Assembly: GCA_021234155.1 (NCBI GenBank)
Contig: JAJEKV010000083.1
Location: forward strand, 588,332 to 652,331
Direction of reading: 5' to 3'
DNA length: 64,000 bases
Origin: Isoetes taiwanensis
Taxonomy: Eukaryota; Streptophyta; Lycopodiopsida; Isoetales; Isoetaceae
Part shown: positions 21,700-31,039 of the stretch, piece by piece
Position numbering within the stretch: the stretch's first letter is position 1
How the letters are laid out: every line of letters starts with the position of its first letter
Made by a program: the position numbers and the translations under genes
The notes under the pieces: generated by a model
What the model was told of the DNA's origin: nothing
The model's database searches: none
What the model saw: only the letters and a program-made list of their open reading frames with translations

Positions 21700-22105
21700 A
21701 CTACCAAATTTGTGCTCGAAATCCCATAAAGATGATTTCGATTTGTAGTTGTTGGTATGCCATAATGTTTTGAGGCTTTCCTAATCTTTGAGAACACCAT
21801 GGAGTTATGGACTCTATAGCAGAATCTAAGGCCTCTTTTGTCCATGAGCCTCTAACAAAATGTCTTACTTGCTTCTTACCAATGCCATTAGGTGTTGGCT
21901 TTGCTTGGAGAATTTTGGCATTGGTAGATTTCCTCTTACGCCTTTTGATTTGGGATGTCGCCGGGATGGGAAGAATCAAAGATGGGTGTTTCAAGACGTG
22001 CGTGAATCGAGAGGCGAGAGATAGGGAGCGGGGGCCACGAGTTCTATGTCTAAGATTCATAATGGTCTTGAGGCAAATAGGACTGGAGTAGGAATTGAGA
22101 GGCAA
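21700..22105 (-). pseudogene. frameshifted N-terminal (pipsqueak HTH) part of the transposase
   Basis: Upstream of the main ORF one minus frame reads VRGSWTKEALDSAIESI. A second frame continues KIRKASKHYGIPTTT. The third frame (FEHKFGS) joins the main ORF. Together they form a typical pipsqueak helix-turn-helix. Two frame changes between about 21700 and 21810 break it, through mutation or sequence error. Confidence 0.7.
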
Positions 22106-22941
22106 GAACCTGCAAGCAAAAGAAAACTGAGTATGAGAATTAATTCAATAATGAAATGTACATCCAAAAAACTTCAGACATGGCAAAATTTCAGACATGA
22201 ATTGGCAAACATGAGTAATTCGTGGTAGAATTTCAGACATGGCAAGCCAATTTATATGAAAGCAAATCTGAAATGTTGGAACTTAAATAAAAGAAAAACA
22301 AAAGTAAACATGCAAGGCAAAACATGCAAAGGTAAACATGCAAAAAACAGCATGCAAAAAGCTTCAAAATAAAGCATGCAATAGAATGCAAAAAAAGCTT
22401 GAAGACTCACCTTGATCTTTATGAAAGCAACTTTAGATTCACGGTTCTTGCCTCTCCCAAACTCCAGCCCTCTTATAGCGCCAATTTGAAGAGCTTGGCG
22501 CCAAAATATTTGTGGAAAGGGCCTTGGAGGGAATTCTTGGAGGGAAAGCATGAAGGCAAAATAGATCAAGGGCCAAAACCCTTGCCATTTCACTGATCCC
22601 CTCTATGGAGGGCTTGATTGACCTCCAACACATCACAAATCTGTTAGGTTGCTGTGGAGATAGGTTTAGGAAAGAGAAGTAGAGAAATACCACAAAAATC
22701 AGCCTAAATCAAAGCAGGACAGTCTACTCCACCATGGCGACCACCTAACCGTCAGGCGCCTTCTCCAATCCATCGAGTACTCTCTGCCGTGACAAATTGG
22801 AACAACCCTAGATCCATTAGGGTTTCCTCAATGGTTCATTAGGGTTTGCTCACGGTCCATTGATGGTAATATAGTGGGCCAACAATCTGATGACATGTGG
22901 ACCATTAAGGCAAATTGATGCCACCGTGGAAGGGACCATGG

Positions 22942-22968
22942 CCATTGATGGCCACCCTCCCTTAACAG
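22942..22968 (-). repeat. right terminal inverted repeat of Tigger-like element
   Basis: Ends GGCCACCCTCCCTTAACAG, complementary to the left end. It is followed directly by GAAGTTACAAATAAG, which is also present in the uninterrupted copy at about 33452. Confidence 0.8.
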
Positions 22969-23669
22969 GAAGTTACAAATAAGAAACAAAAATGCGAGAC
23001 TGAAATACAAACTTTACAACAAGAAAAAACAATATGATCACTCGTGTGGACTGGAATGTAATCTACACCAGGTTCCAGAATCATAACGTCAGGTTTGAAA
23101 GAAGAGACAACAATATCCTGGAAGTTAGCATCATCTTCGTCAGCAGGAATAAAATCATTCCAATAACGCCTACGTCCTGGGCCATTTCGTTCCACGGGCA
23201 CGAAGCCTGCATGTAAACCAAACAATATCATTCTAATGTTAAATGGCATACGATGCCCAGGATTTAGAAGAACTCTCCATGCAGCTCTGATGTGCTCGTT
23301 CACATGAGCAGTATTACAAGGTACAATCCAATTACTAGATAATGTATACTTCCCAGTACTTATCATCCTGCACAAAGTATAGGTTAAACTAGAAGTAAGC
23401 CTACGACCCCCGTGGTAAAACACAAAGTGAGCAGCCTTGTTTGATAAATTTCTATTATCCAAGACACAAAGCCCTTTAGTATCACCTACACCCCACCTTA
23501 AATACAAATCTTTACCCTTCTCGATCGCGGATTCAGACACATTATGAAGATGGCAAGAGTAATGGACCTTCCCTATATCTTTCATACAATATCCCACCAT
23601 ACCTTCAAAGCAATGAAACCTACTAATCTTGAGAGCCTTGCACACCAAGACCACACCAGGAGGTTTCAA
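22962..23669 (-). CDS. unknown protein X, fragment inside composite element
   Basis: An open frame of 235 residues, whose stop lies within the Tigger inverted repeat, so its C-terminus is artificial. Visible segments are VHYSCHLHNVSESAIEKGKDL, LRWGVGDTKGLCVLDNRNL, SSLTYTLCRMI, VNEHIRAAWRVLLNPGHRMP and RRRYWNDFIPADEDD. I do not recognise the family. A second, more broken copy at 33-34.6 kb has the same order and extends further N-terminally, with a hydrophobic segment. The WRVL region faintly recalls the end of MULE transposases, and HLH could be mistaken for an HUH nuclease motif; neither is convincing. Confidence 0.45.
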   Translation of the reverse strand: MKPPGVVLVCKALKISRFHCFEGMVGYCMKDIGKVHYSCHLHNVSESAIEKGKDLYLRWGVGDTKGLCVLDNRNLSNKAAHFVFYHGGRRLTSSLTYTLCRMISTGKYTLSSNWIVPCNTAHVNEHIRAAWRVLLNPGHRMPFNIRMILFGLHAGFVPVERNGPGRRRYWNDFIPADEDDANFQDIVVSSFKPDVMILEPGVDYIPVHTSDHIVFSCCKVCISVSHFCFLFVTSC

Positions 23670-23980
23670 AGACTAGGGAAAGTCTCTTTTAATGGCTTCA
23701 TTTAAAGCCTTAGGGGACTTATACTGTGCTCTCAAGACTGCTTGAACATGAAGATTGTCAACAAAGGCACCCCTCTCAAGGGCAACTGTACCATCAATAC
23801 AAATCTTGTTACAGAAAGACTATTAGGTACATCCCAGCCTGAGAGGCCAAGAGTGACAGATACATTTGCCCCTCAGTTCATCTCCAAATTGGGATCACCA
23901 CATGGATTACTTGCCTCAGCACAAGAATTATATGTTTGAACAGAAGTGGAAGGCAAGGGTGCAGCGCCAATGGCCCACTT

Positions 23981-25046
23981 ACAAGTTTATTCTACTCGCT
24001 ATTCCTATTTAATAATGTGTCATGGATGTTAATACTCATATTTTGCCTGCATTTGACATAAAAACTTAAACTAGGAACATAATTCAATGTTGTTAATCAT
24101 GAGAAAAGTGCTAAAAAGCAAATAAAAAGAAAAGAGCATTTGTAATGTTCCAACACACACAACATCAATGCGTTCACCTTTAAGGGAGATCAATTTGTGT
24201 TTAAGCCACCATTTTTCTCATCTAGCTAGAATGAATTTCTTTCATCTAAAAGAAACTTTTCTATGCGATTACTAAAAAAGAATGGATCATGGAAACATCT
24301 AAGGAATATTCCACGAGCATCTATATGCACCCTTCCTTGAGAGTCAAGATGGGGTCGAGAGTCAAGATGGGGTCGAACAGCCCCATATTGACTCGATTTA
24401 TATGGGGGGTTTAAAAGCTCCCTATTCAATGGTTAGATCATTCGAATTTCCCTAACACCAACACAACAAAACAAACAACCAGTACATCAAGTGAGCTTGG
24501 GGAATCGAACCCCAACAGGGATCCAACACCCTCCATATACTTAACATGCCTCCTTGAGGATGTCTCTAATTTCAGCAACATCATGCATCAAGATGATCGA
24601 TCAAGGTCACTAACAATGTCGGGGGCGGGGTGATGATCATGATACATAGTTGTTGTTAGTATCAACTCGCCTCCGGATGGTGATAATGCTCTAGAGTACT
24701 CTCAAAGGCTAAAGTTCAACAGCCATCAAGAGCATTATTACCATCCAGAAGGCCGCCCATCACCATGCACACTATAAGAAAACAACTCACACATATCAGT
24801 GAGCTCGGGGAGTTGAACTCCAACACAATGCCAATGCTCATCTGGGCATAGGAGCAATCCCAACACAAGGGATCTCCCCTATATCCAGGGGCTTAGCCCG
24901 CTGAAATTTTAGAAGTGTCAATGCATATGTCAACCTACTCTGAATAAGCACAGTTTCCAGAAACTAAAACAAATTTCAGAGATCACATTCAACATATCAC
25001 AGAAGAGTAGATATGCCTCTACAAGATGAAAACAACCCATAAAAAA
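23981..25046 (+). repeat. right direct repeat of composite element
   Basis: Second copy of 16915-17966. It carries small indels, such as a duplicated GAGTCAAGATGGGGTCGA near 24340. It joins gene X at the sequence CCCACTTAC. Confidence 0.85.
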
Positions 25047-26400
25047 CAAGGTGTTGCGCACGGAGGGTTGCCCTCTGGTGACCCAAGGGTGCATTTTCGG
25101 TTTCATTGTTCGTGTTAGATCTTCTTTGTTTAAACCAAGTGTGCATTTTCGGTTTGATTGTTTCGTGTTGGATCTTCTTTGTTTAATATCGAGCCATTTG
25201 AATGGTATAATTATAGGGATTTGTTTTCCTAGCCTAAAAGTGTTCGCATTTTAAAGCTAAAATACCACTAACAAGGAATAGAATTTCACTACATGCAAAA
25301 TTGGACTTGCATATGGATGACACTTCATGCAATTGTTGCCTTTTGAAGTTTTCAGTATCTTATTCATGAGCGCTGTCAGCATTTTTGACATAAGAGCCAT
25401 ACCTATTGCATATTATGTCCAACATTATCCCCAACATCCTGCAGAGTCACGAACAAAGGGTGATCTAACTGGGCATCGATGCTAAGATAAATCGTGGAGC
25501 AATTGACACTATGCAATCCATCAAATTATACAGCTATATATCCCATGAGCTATATATCCCATGAACGATCATGTCTCAAAAATTGTTATCTTGCACATCT
25601 GAATAAGAGCACCTTCCATCATATTCTGCCCACAAGTGACTTCACATTGTTCAAATAGCGCCCTATCAAGGGACCGGATCACAGCTTCTGCAACATGTGA
25701 TCCTGATGGGTCCATTGAAAAACGCACAAATTTCTTGTTAGAATGTATTCAAAAGGATGATACTTGAATGGTTGCATGACCCAAGAGATTGTCAAGAGCT
25801 GGACTGCATGAACAACATCAAGCAAGATGAAAATGCCTTTTTTGAATTACATTGAGAGCATTTCCAATCAAATTTTTTCTTTCTTTATGATCGTTGACAG
25901 ACCGTTCAATTTAGGTAGCCCCAGCAGACTCTTTACAAACCATGGCGAACCTGAACCAACTTCAGAACAGATAGACATAAGGATTTGAACACAGAAAAAC
26001 ATGTTCGCCTGCCCTCAGAAAGGAGCTAGAATGCGAATATAAGATGCAGCATATAAGCTAGACTTTGTCAAAAAATCATGTTGATTTACAACCTCAAAAA
26101 TATCGATTTAATGTTGTTGCTTCAAACATCCTTCACCATTGGAACTTTTATTGGGGTGTAAATTCTATACTGGTGATCAAAAAAACGCGACAGCACCCAG
26201 CACCTAAAGCACTTGGGTCCCGTCGGCCTTGTGTCACGCATTTAATGCTGGCAGTTCCCGCGCCATAACCGTACGCCATAGCCATAAGCGCTAGCTATAA
26301 CTTTGTCGTGCCATAGCCATAGCTTTTAGACGAATTTTCTCGCGCCATAGCCATACCGAAAGCCAAATTCTTTTGCATCGAATCGGGAAGCAATGTGATG
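25047..26400. other. intergenic, with a short tandem duplication
   Basis: A ~57 bp unit starting GTGCATTTTCGGTTT occurs twice at about 25089-25190, and a GCCATAGCCATA-rich stretch lies at about 26260-26360. I see no gene in the rest. Confidence 0.5.
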
Positions 26401-26410
26401 AGAAGATTTT

Positions 26411-27325
26411 GTGGAAATGCATGGATTGTGGGATGATGGTCTAATTCGCCCTAAAAATGAAATATTTGGAGAAGAAAATCACCGAAGATTGGCTATCGGT
26501 TTGGAGAGAAGAGATAAATTCGCAGGCCAGTATAAAAATCTACATTTGAAATACGCCACATCCGAAGGAAGAATTACAAACATTGATAAAAAAAAAGCTT
26601 TATCAAAGTGAGGGATTATGCAACAATGAGGTCAGAAAATAGATAGCCTATGCTTTTGCATGGGAAAATTGCATATATCTGCACAAAGAAATCACGAAAA
26701 GCACAAGGTAAATTGAATGCTCTTTGGAGCTCAAATTATGAAATCTGAGGGAGGTGTAGGAAGCCCGAAACATTGGAACCAAAAAGTAATCTGAGAAGAA
26801 GAGCGGTAGAAGGCGAAAAAAAGAAGTTGGCGATAGAATCTTTCATTACGAACACAAAAATTTTGAGAATGTAGAACTGATCGAGAATGAGATCACCGAG
26901 AATTTCTAGTGAGAGAGAAACTTGTGCATTGGAGTTGAATGACATCCTTGTCACATTGGCGTGAGAGGTCTCTCAAACCAGGCTTTAAAGTGGCAATGTG
27001 GCGAAGCAAACAATAATATTGAGCAAATGAAAAAGGAATTAGAACTCAAAAATCTTTGCAGGTAACTCGAGTTAGAGAAAGACATTCTTGAGCTTGAAAC
27101 AAGTATTATGCTTTGAGACCTATGCGAAAAGAAAAATGGCAAGTTTCGGGAAGATCAATCCAAAACACGGCATCAAGAAGGGATGAATTGCAAGGTGAAC
27201 TTCACATGAAGGATGCTAACCTCTCAATACTGAGATCAAACCTCAAAAACTTGGAAGATCTGAAAGGTATGAAATTTTCACCAATCAGAGTCAATGCAGT
27301 TAGTAGAGACTTACGTGCTATTTGA
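26411..27325 (+). pseudogene. coiled-coil-like coding remnants, unknown
   Basis: Plus-strand pieces read RRLAIGLERRDKFAGQYKNL, then a stretch with IEQMKKELELKNL and ELEKDILELE, then LQGELHMKDANLSILRSNL. They have heptad-like spacing. Stops and frame changes separate them. They lie upstream of, and in the same direction as, the FCP1-like gene and could be its 5' exons or another gene of the same element. I cannot assign a family. Confidence 0.35.
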
Positions 27326-27545
27326 GGGCGCTTGTCTTTGCATGTGGATTAGCATTCTCTAGCGATTCTGAGTTATCGATAAAACTAAAATGTGATCATG
27401 AGTATCACTTAATGTGCTGACTTTGTTGGCTAAAGGTAAATGCATTGTTTGCACTACGTACTATCAGTTACGCTTTATTTTTAGAGCTTGGTATGGACGG
27501 TGCATGTGGAGGAGCAGTGCTTGAAAATCTGAGGATCACCTTCCA

Positions 27546-28213
27546 TTGTACATGATAGCGAGATCAACTCTTGGAAATCTTGCTCTGATGCCCTCAACTT
27601 CAAGATCTCCTTTTAAGATTGGAGCAAATAATGTTATCTTAACAGATGATGAGGGTGATGTTGCTATAGAAAACCTTGGGAATGTTGTTGAGGGGATAGC
27701 TAATTCTGAGTCACATGTACAGATTGACACAGAGATGGAAGTGGTGAAGGAACATTCGAAGAAAAGGAGAATTTCACCCAAATCAAAAGTGCAGGTTCCA
27801 AAGAAACAGAAAAGCAAAAAACAAACAAGCATGAAAGGAGAAGCACCTAAGAGGACTTATCCATTCAGAAGCAAGAAGAATCTGAAAGACGCATTAGAGG
27901 CTGATGAGAATACAAGTTTAGAGTTGCAATAGACAACAGATGAAGCACTTGTAGCACTTAATAATGCTTCTACTTGGGAAAGCATCATCTCTACAGGTCA
28001 ATCTGCTGCCACTGCTGCTGTTGAAGTAGAAGATCAGGTTCCAACTCCAAAAGAAGGTATTCTATTTCAAGCTATACTTGATGCTCTGAATGACAAAAAT
28101 GAATCTGTCTCAATCAAGAGTCTGTTACATGAAAATTAGCTGGCCTTAATTCCATGCAGGGACAATTGGAGATAATTCCATATCAATGAAAGGAAGTGTT
28201 GTAGCCATTAGAA
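27546..28213 (+). pseudogene. N-terminal exon(s) of FCP1-like gene, basic nuclear-type region
   Basis: The frame opens at 27546 (ATG is the third codon). It passes through an acidic part, then a strongly basic part (KKRRISPKSKVQVPKKQKSK), and reaches TAG at 27930-27932. It stays readable beyond that (ALVALNNASTWESI) to a second TAG at 28136. A plausible intron runs from 28214 (GTATTT) to TAG at 28311, after which the frame leads into the FCP1-like domain. The basic clusters would act as nuclear localisation signals. In-frame stops suggest decay. Confidence 0.45.
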
Positions 28214-28501
28214 GGTATTTGAGTGTTCATTGTAACCATTTGAGTGTTATTAATCATAAAAATTTAAATTGCTTTGCAATGGTTGTTTGAATTTGTTTTG
28301 TTCTAATGTAGGTCTGCACGAAATTCAAACAAATTTGATAATGAAAAAGAGAAATCAAACATCATCAATAAAGTGAAGAAAAGGAGAGCAGAAACAAAAG
28401 TGAAGCCAATGACTCTTGAATTTACACTTGAGACTCAAGCACTTGACAAATCAACAAGTGTTGAGCCAGCTTTTGTTCCATAAAATATAGTTGAGCCAAC
28501 A

Positions 28502-29464
28502 ATGGTTCAACATTGTGTTGATACAGTTGCCAAAACATTTGAAACAAGTGTTGAGCCAGCAAGTGTTGAGCCAGCAAGTTTGCCAGCAAGTGTTGAGCCA
28601 GCAAGTGTGCCAGCAAGTGTTGAGCCAGCAAGTGTGCCAGCAAGTGTTGAGCCAGCAGGTTCAACAAGTGAAGAATTAGGTAAAGCAGCACATAGCAGAG
28701 ATATCATGGTGAGTAGAAAGCTATTGATTATGGACCTAAATGGTGTTTTGGTTAAAACATATTCAAAGTCTGAAAAACTTGAAATACCTGGCCCACACAT
28801 TATAGAGTATACAAAAAACAAGATAGTTTTATTTAGGCCTGGTGTTACAGAATTTTTGAACAAGGTAAGTGTTCACTATGACTTGGCTATATGGTCATCT
28901 ATGACTTCTTTCAATACAAATGAAGTGTTACAGAAGTTGTGTCCATTACTTAAACAGAGGTTTGTTTTTATTTGGGGACAAGAGTTTTGTGACAAAATGC
29001 CTTTCACGTTACCTGGACATGACAAACCAGTGTTCATGAAACCTTTGGAAAAGGTGTACTGCCAGTTTCCTCAATACAGTGACAGATGTATTTTGGTTGA
29101 TGACTCAGTTTATAAGACATTCTTGTCTCCACCTTATACAACTGTTATTGCAGCAAGCATGAGGATTGAAGAATTTAAGTCAAGTTCAAGTTTGCTAGTG
29201 GATGGTATTTTTCCATTGTTGTATCAACTTGCAATGGATGATAACTGGAAGACAATATTGAAGAGAATACAACTTGTGGATTTCTTTGACTTGCAGGCCG
29301 TGGACATTCTTGAGAGGTTGGATGCAGCAATATTAACAGTTCCTCAGCAGGTTTCTTTTGATCTCTATTACTCTACATTTGTGAAGTGGCTGACTGGACA
29401 GGCAGATAGCAAGTTCATCAACAACTCTGCCTTGCAACACCTGAAACAATTTATAAATAGTTAG
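28502..29464 (+). CDS. FCP1/SCP-like HAD phosphatase with DxNG motif
   Basis: An open frame of 320 codons. Residues 1-60 carry a repeated SVEPASVPA minisatellite. The HAD domain then starts KLLIMDLNGVLV and continues with VLFRPGVTEFLNKV, LAIWSSMTS, FIWGQEFCDK, KPVFMKPLEKVY, FPQYSDRCILVDDS and YKTFLSPPYTTV, in the order of the NLI-interacting / FCP1 CTD-phosphatase fold. The nucleophile Asp and the LVDDS motif are kept, but the motif I general acid Asp is Asn (DLNG), so classical phosphatase activity is doubtful. A D-L-N-G subgroup exists among plant FCP1-like proteins, as I recall. The frame is open upstream to TAA at 28482, so the true start may lie in upstream exons. Confidence 0.8.
   Translation: MVQHCVDTVAKTFETSVEPASVEPASLPASVEPASVPASVEPASVPASVEPAGSTSEELGKAAHSRDIMVSRKLLIMDLNGVLVKTYSKSEKLEIPGPHIIEYTKNKIVLFRPGVTEFLNKVSVHYDLAIWSSMTSFNTNEVLQKLCPLLKQRFVFIWGQEFCDKMPFTLPGHDKPVFMKPLEKVYCQFPQYSDRCILVDDSVYKTFLSPPYTTVIAASMRIEEFKSSSSLLVDGIFPLLYQLAMDDNWKTILKRIQLVDFFDLQAVDILERLDAAILTVPQQVSFDLYYSTFVKWLTGQADSKFINNSALQHLKQFINS
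28545..28662 (+). repeat. coding minisatellite (SVEPA / SVPA)
   Basis: Alternating units GCAAGTGTTGAGCCA and GCAAGTGTGCCA are repeated about nine times in frame, giving an Ala/Ser/Val/Pro/Glu linker before the phosphatase domain. Confidence 0.9.
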
Positions 29465-29615
29465 GTGAAACAAATTGTAAATAGTCAACAGACAGCTAGC
29501 CATTTTTGTTGTTCATGTAGGCTGGCCAATTTTGTATACATTTTGATATATCCTTTGGATCGGGATATAATTATTAAGTTATCAATGAATATTTTTATCT
29601 TCTTTGCACAATTGC

Positions 29616-30022
29616 TGCAATGAATTTTAGTTGTCCCTTTGATAAAATTTGCATTGTACCTTTCTGGTCTATCTATACTATGAGGATCAATTTCCCAAAA
29701 GTACCTGCAGGCAACAAGTAATGGTGCTGTAAGTGCTTAACTGCTGTAAGTACTGTAAGTGTTGTACAGGTAAGTAAACATTCCAATAACAAAAAAAAAA
29801 AAAGTTCAAAATGTTATATTTGTACATAAATGGCCTTCAATATGTACAAAACTAGTAAAGTATCATCAAACATACATAAAAAGCATGCACAATAATGCCT
29901 ATAAAATACAGGTCTAAGTGCTTCAAGTGCTTCAAGTGCTACAAGTGCAGTACTTACCTGTCTATATCGGAATCAGATGAGCTGTTGGTAAAGAATTCAT
30001 TTAAAAATCGAACGACATCTGC
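29616..30022 (+). repeat. direct duplication, copy A
   Basis: Similar to 30631-31039, from TGCAATGAATTTTAGTTGTC to ATCGAACGACATCTGC. It includes a CTTCAAGTGCTTCAAGTGCT run. Confidence 0.85.
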
Positions 30023-30240
30023 TGCTCCTAAACTGTTATCAACTTGAAGGCAGGCTGCTCATTATTTGTTGGCATGTCTGCTCATCCATATTATACAGGT
30101 TGTCCTTCACCAAAGTCATATCAAATTTGCAAAGCCTAACAAGGTAGTATTAATCGTGTATGTGATGGTTTGTCTAAAAGAAGTTGAGAACTTAATTCTC
30201 CTTCCAATTGTTTGTAATAGTAGCCAGAAAGTATGACTTC

Positions 30241-30606
30241 ACCAATTCAAAAACATTGCCTTGACCATCTTCATAATCATCTAGTAATGTGTTCTTTGTC
30301 TCAATACATTTCGGGACATAAAAGTCTACACCCTCATCATTGCCTTCTTTACGCATTTCTTTGCCAAAATTGTCACCTACTTCTACATTAGAACTGATCG
30401 GATCATGGTCACCATCATCTTCACTATCGGTCTCCTCCTCTTGAGACTCAACCTCATTGTGGGAATTTCACCGCATACGCTCTTTTGGGACCAACTCATT
30501 TTGTCTCCCAACCTCCTATACTGAGATTCTTTGCAACAGAGTCCCATTTCCCTTGTTGGCAAGACATGCAAAAACATGACAAAGGTCTATGTGCAAGCTT
30601 CAAAGG
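30241..30606 (-). pseudogene. second remnant of the SDGCxxQFK-family gene (C-terminal part)
   Basis: The minus strand reads CFCMSCQQGKWDSVAKN and IGGWETK. After a frame break it gives an acidic stretch (VESQEEETDSEDDGDHD) and then GVDFYVPKCIETKNTLL with DGQGNVFEL. The DFYVxKC motif, the following acidic loop and a G-x-F step match the C-terminal piece of the decayed gene at about 7435. It faces the FCP1-like gene at 28502-29464, repeating the tail-to-tail arrangement at 4.5-8.8 kb. The relationship rests on short motifs and is moderately secure. Confidence 0.5.
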
Positions 30607-30630
30607 ATTTTCTCTATCAAAAGGCCCTGA

Positions 30631-31039
30631 TGCAATGAATTTTAGTTGTCCCTTTGAGAGTCGAGCATCATACCTTTCGATCTACCTATACTATGAGGAT
30701 CAATTTCAAAAAAGTACTGCGGGGCAACAATTAATCAAGTGTTGTAAGTGCTTAAGCTTCTTTGTAAAATACCGTAAGTCTTTGTCTGGGTAAGTAAACA
30801 TTCCAATAACAAAAAAAAAAGTTCAAAAGGTTATATTTGTACATAAATGGCCTTCAATATGTACAAAACTAGTAAAGTATCACCAAACATACATAAAAAG
30901 CATGCACAATAATGCCTATAAAATACAGGTCTAAGTGCTTCAAGTGCTTCAAGTGCTACAAGTGCAGTACTTACCTGTGTATATCGGAATCAGATGAGCT
31001 GTTGGTAAAGAATTCATTTAAAAATCGAACGACATCTGC
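30631..31039 (+). repeat. direct duplication, copy A'
   Basis: Second copy of 29616-30022, about 1.0 kb downstream. The two copies flank the SDGCxxQFK-family remnant. Confidence 0.85.

Larger units (their letters stand above)
18361..22968 (-). mobile_element. Tigger/pogo-like DNA transposon
   Basis: Inverted terminal repeats at 18361-18386 and 22942-22968 share GGGAGGGTGGCCATCAATGG. A DDE transposase with CENP-B-like features lies between them on the minus strand. Many short subterminal repeats of the AATGGACCAT type fill 18540-19060 and 22820-22940. The related locus at 33.4 kb lacks this 4.6 kb, showing it as an insertion. Confidence 0.8.
16915..25046. mobile_element. composite element with ~1.05 kb direct terminal repeats and captured gene X
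   Basis: Direct repeats at 16915-17966 and 23981-25046 flank a ~1.4 kb core (17967-18360 plus 22969-23980). The core is also found alone at 33011-34430. A Tigger-like element is inserted in the core. The repeats do not show TG..CA ends or an obvious primer-binding site, so I do not call a standard LTR retrotransposon. It may be a non-autonomous direct-repeat element that picked up a gene fragment. Confidence 0.6.

Noticed and set aside
22962-23669. HLH in gene X read as an HUH endonuclease motif of a Replitron or rolling-circle transposon
   Set aside because: Only a three-residue match. No convincing downstream catalytic Tyr context, and no rolling-circle ends were identified.
22962-23669. 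Gene X as a MULE transposase, based on EHIRAAWRVL against the MULE-like YVEAHWRVL at 52.5 kb
   Set aside because: The resemblance covers about ten residues. The rest of X does not follow the MULE order.
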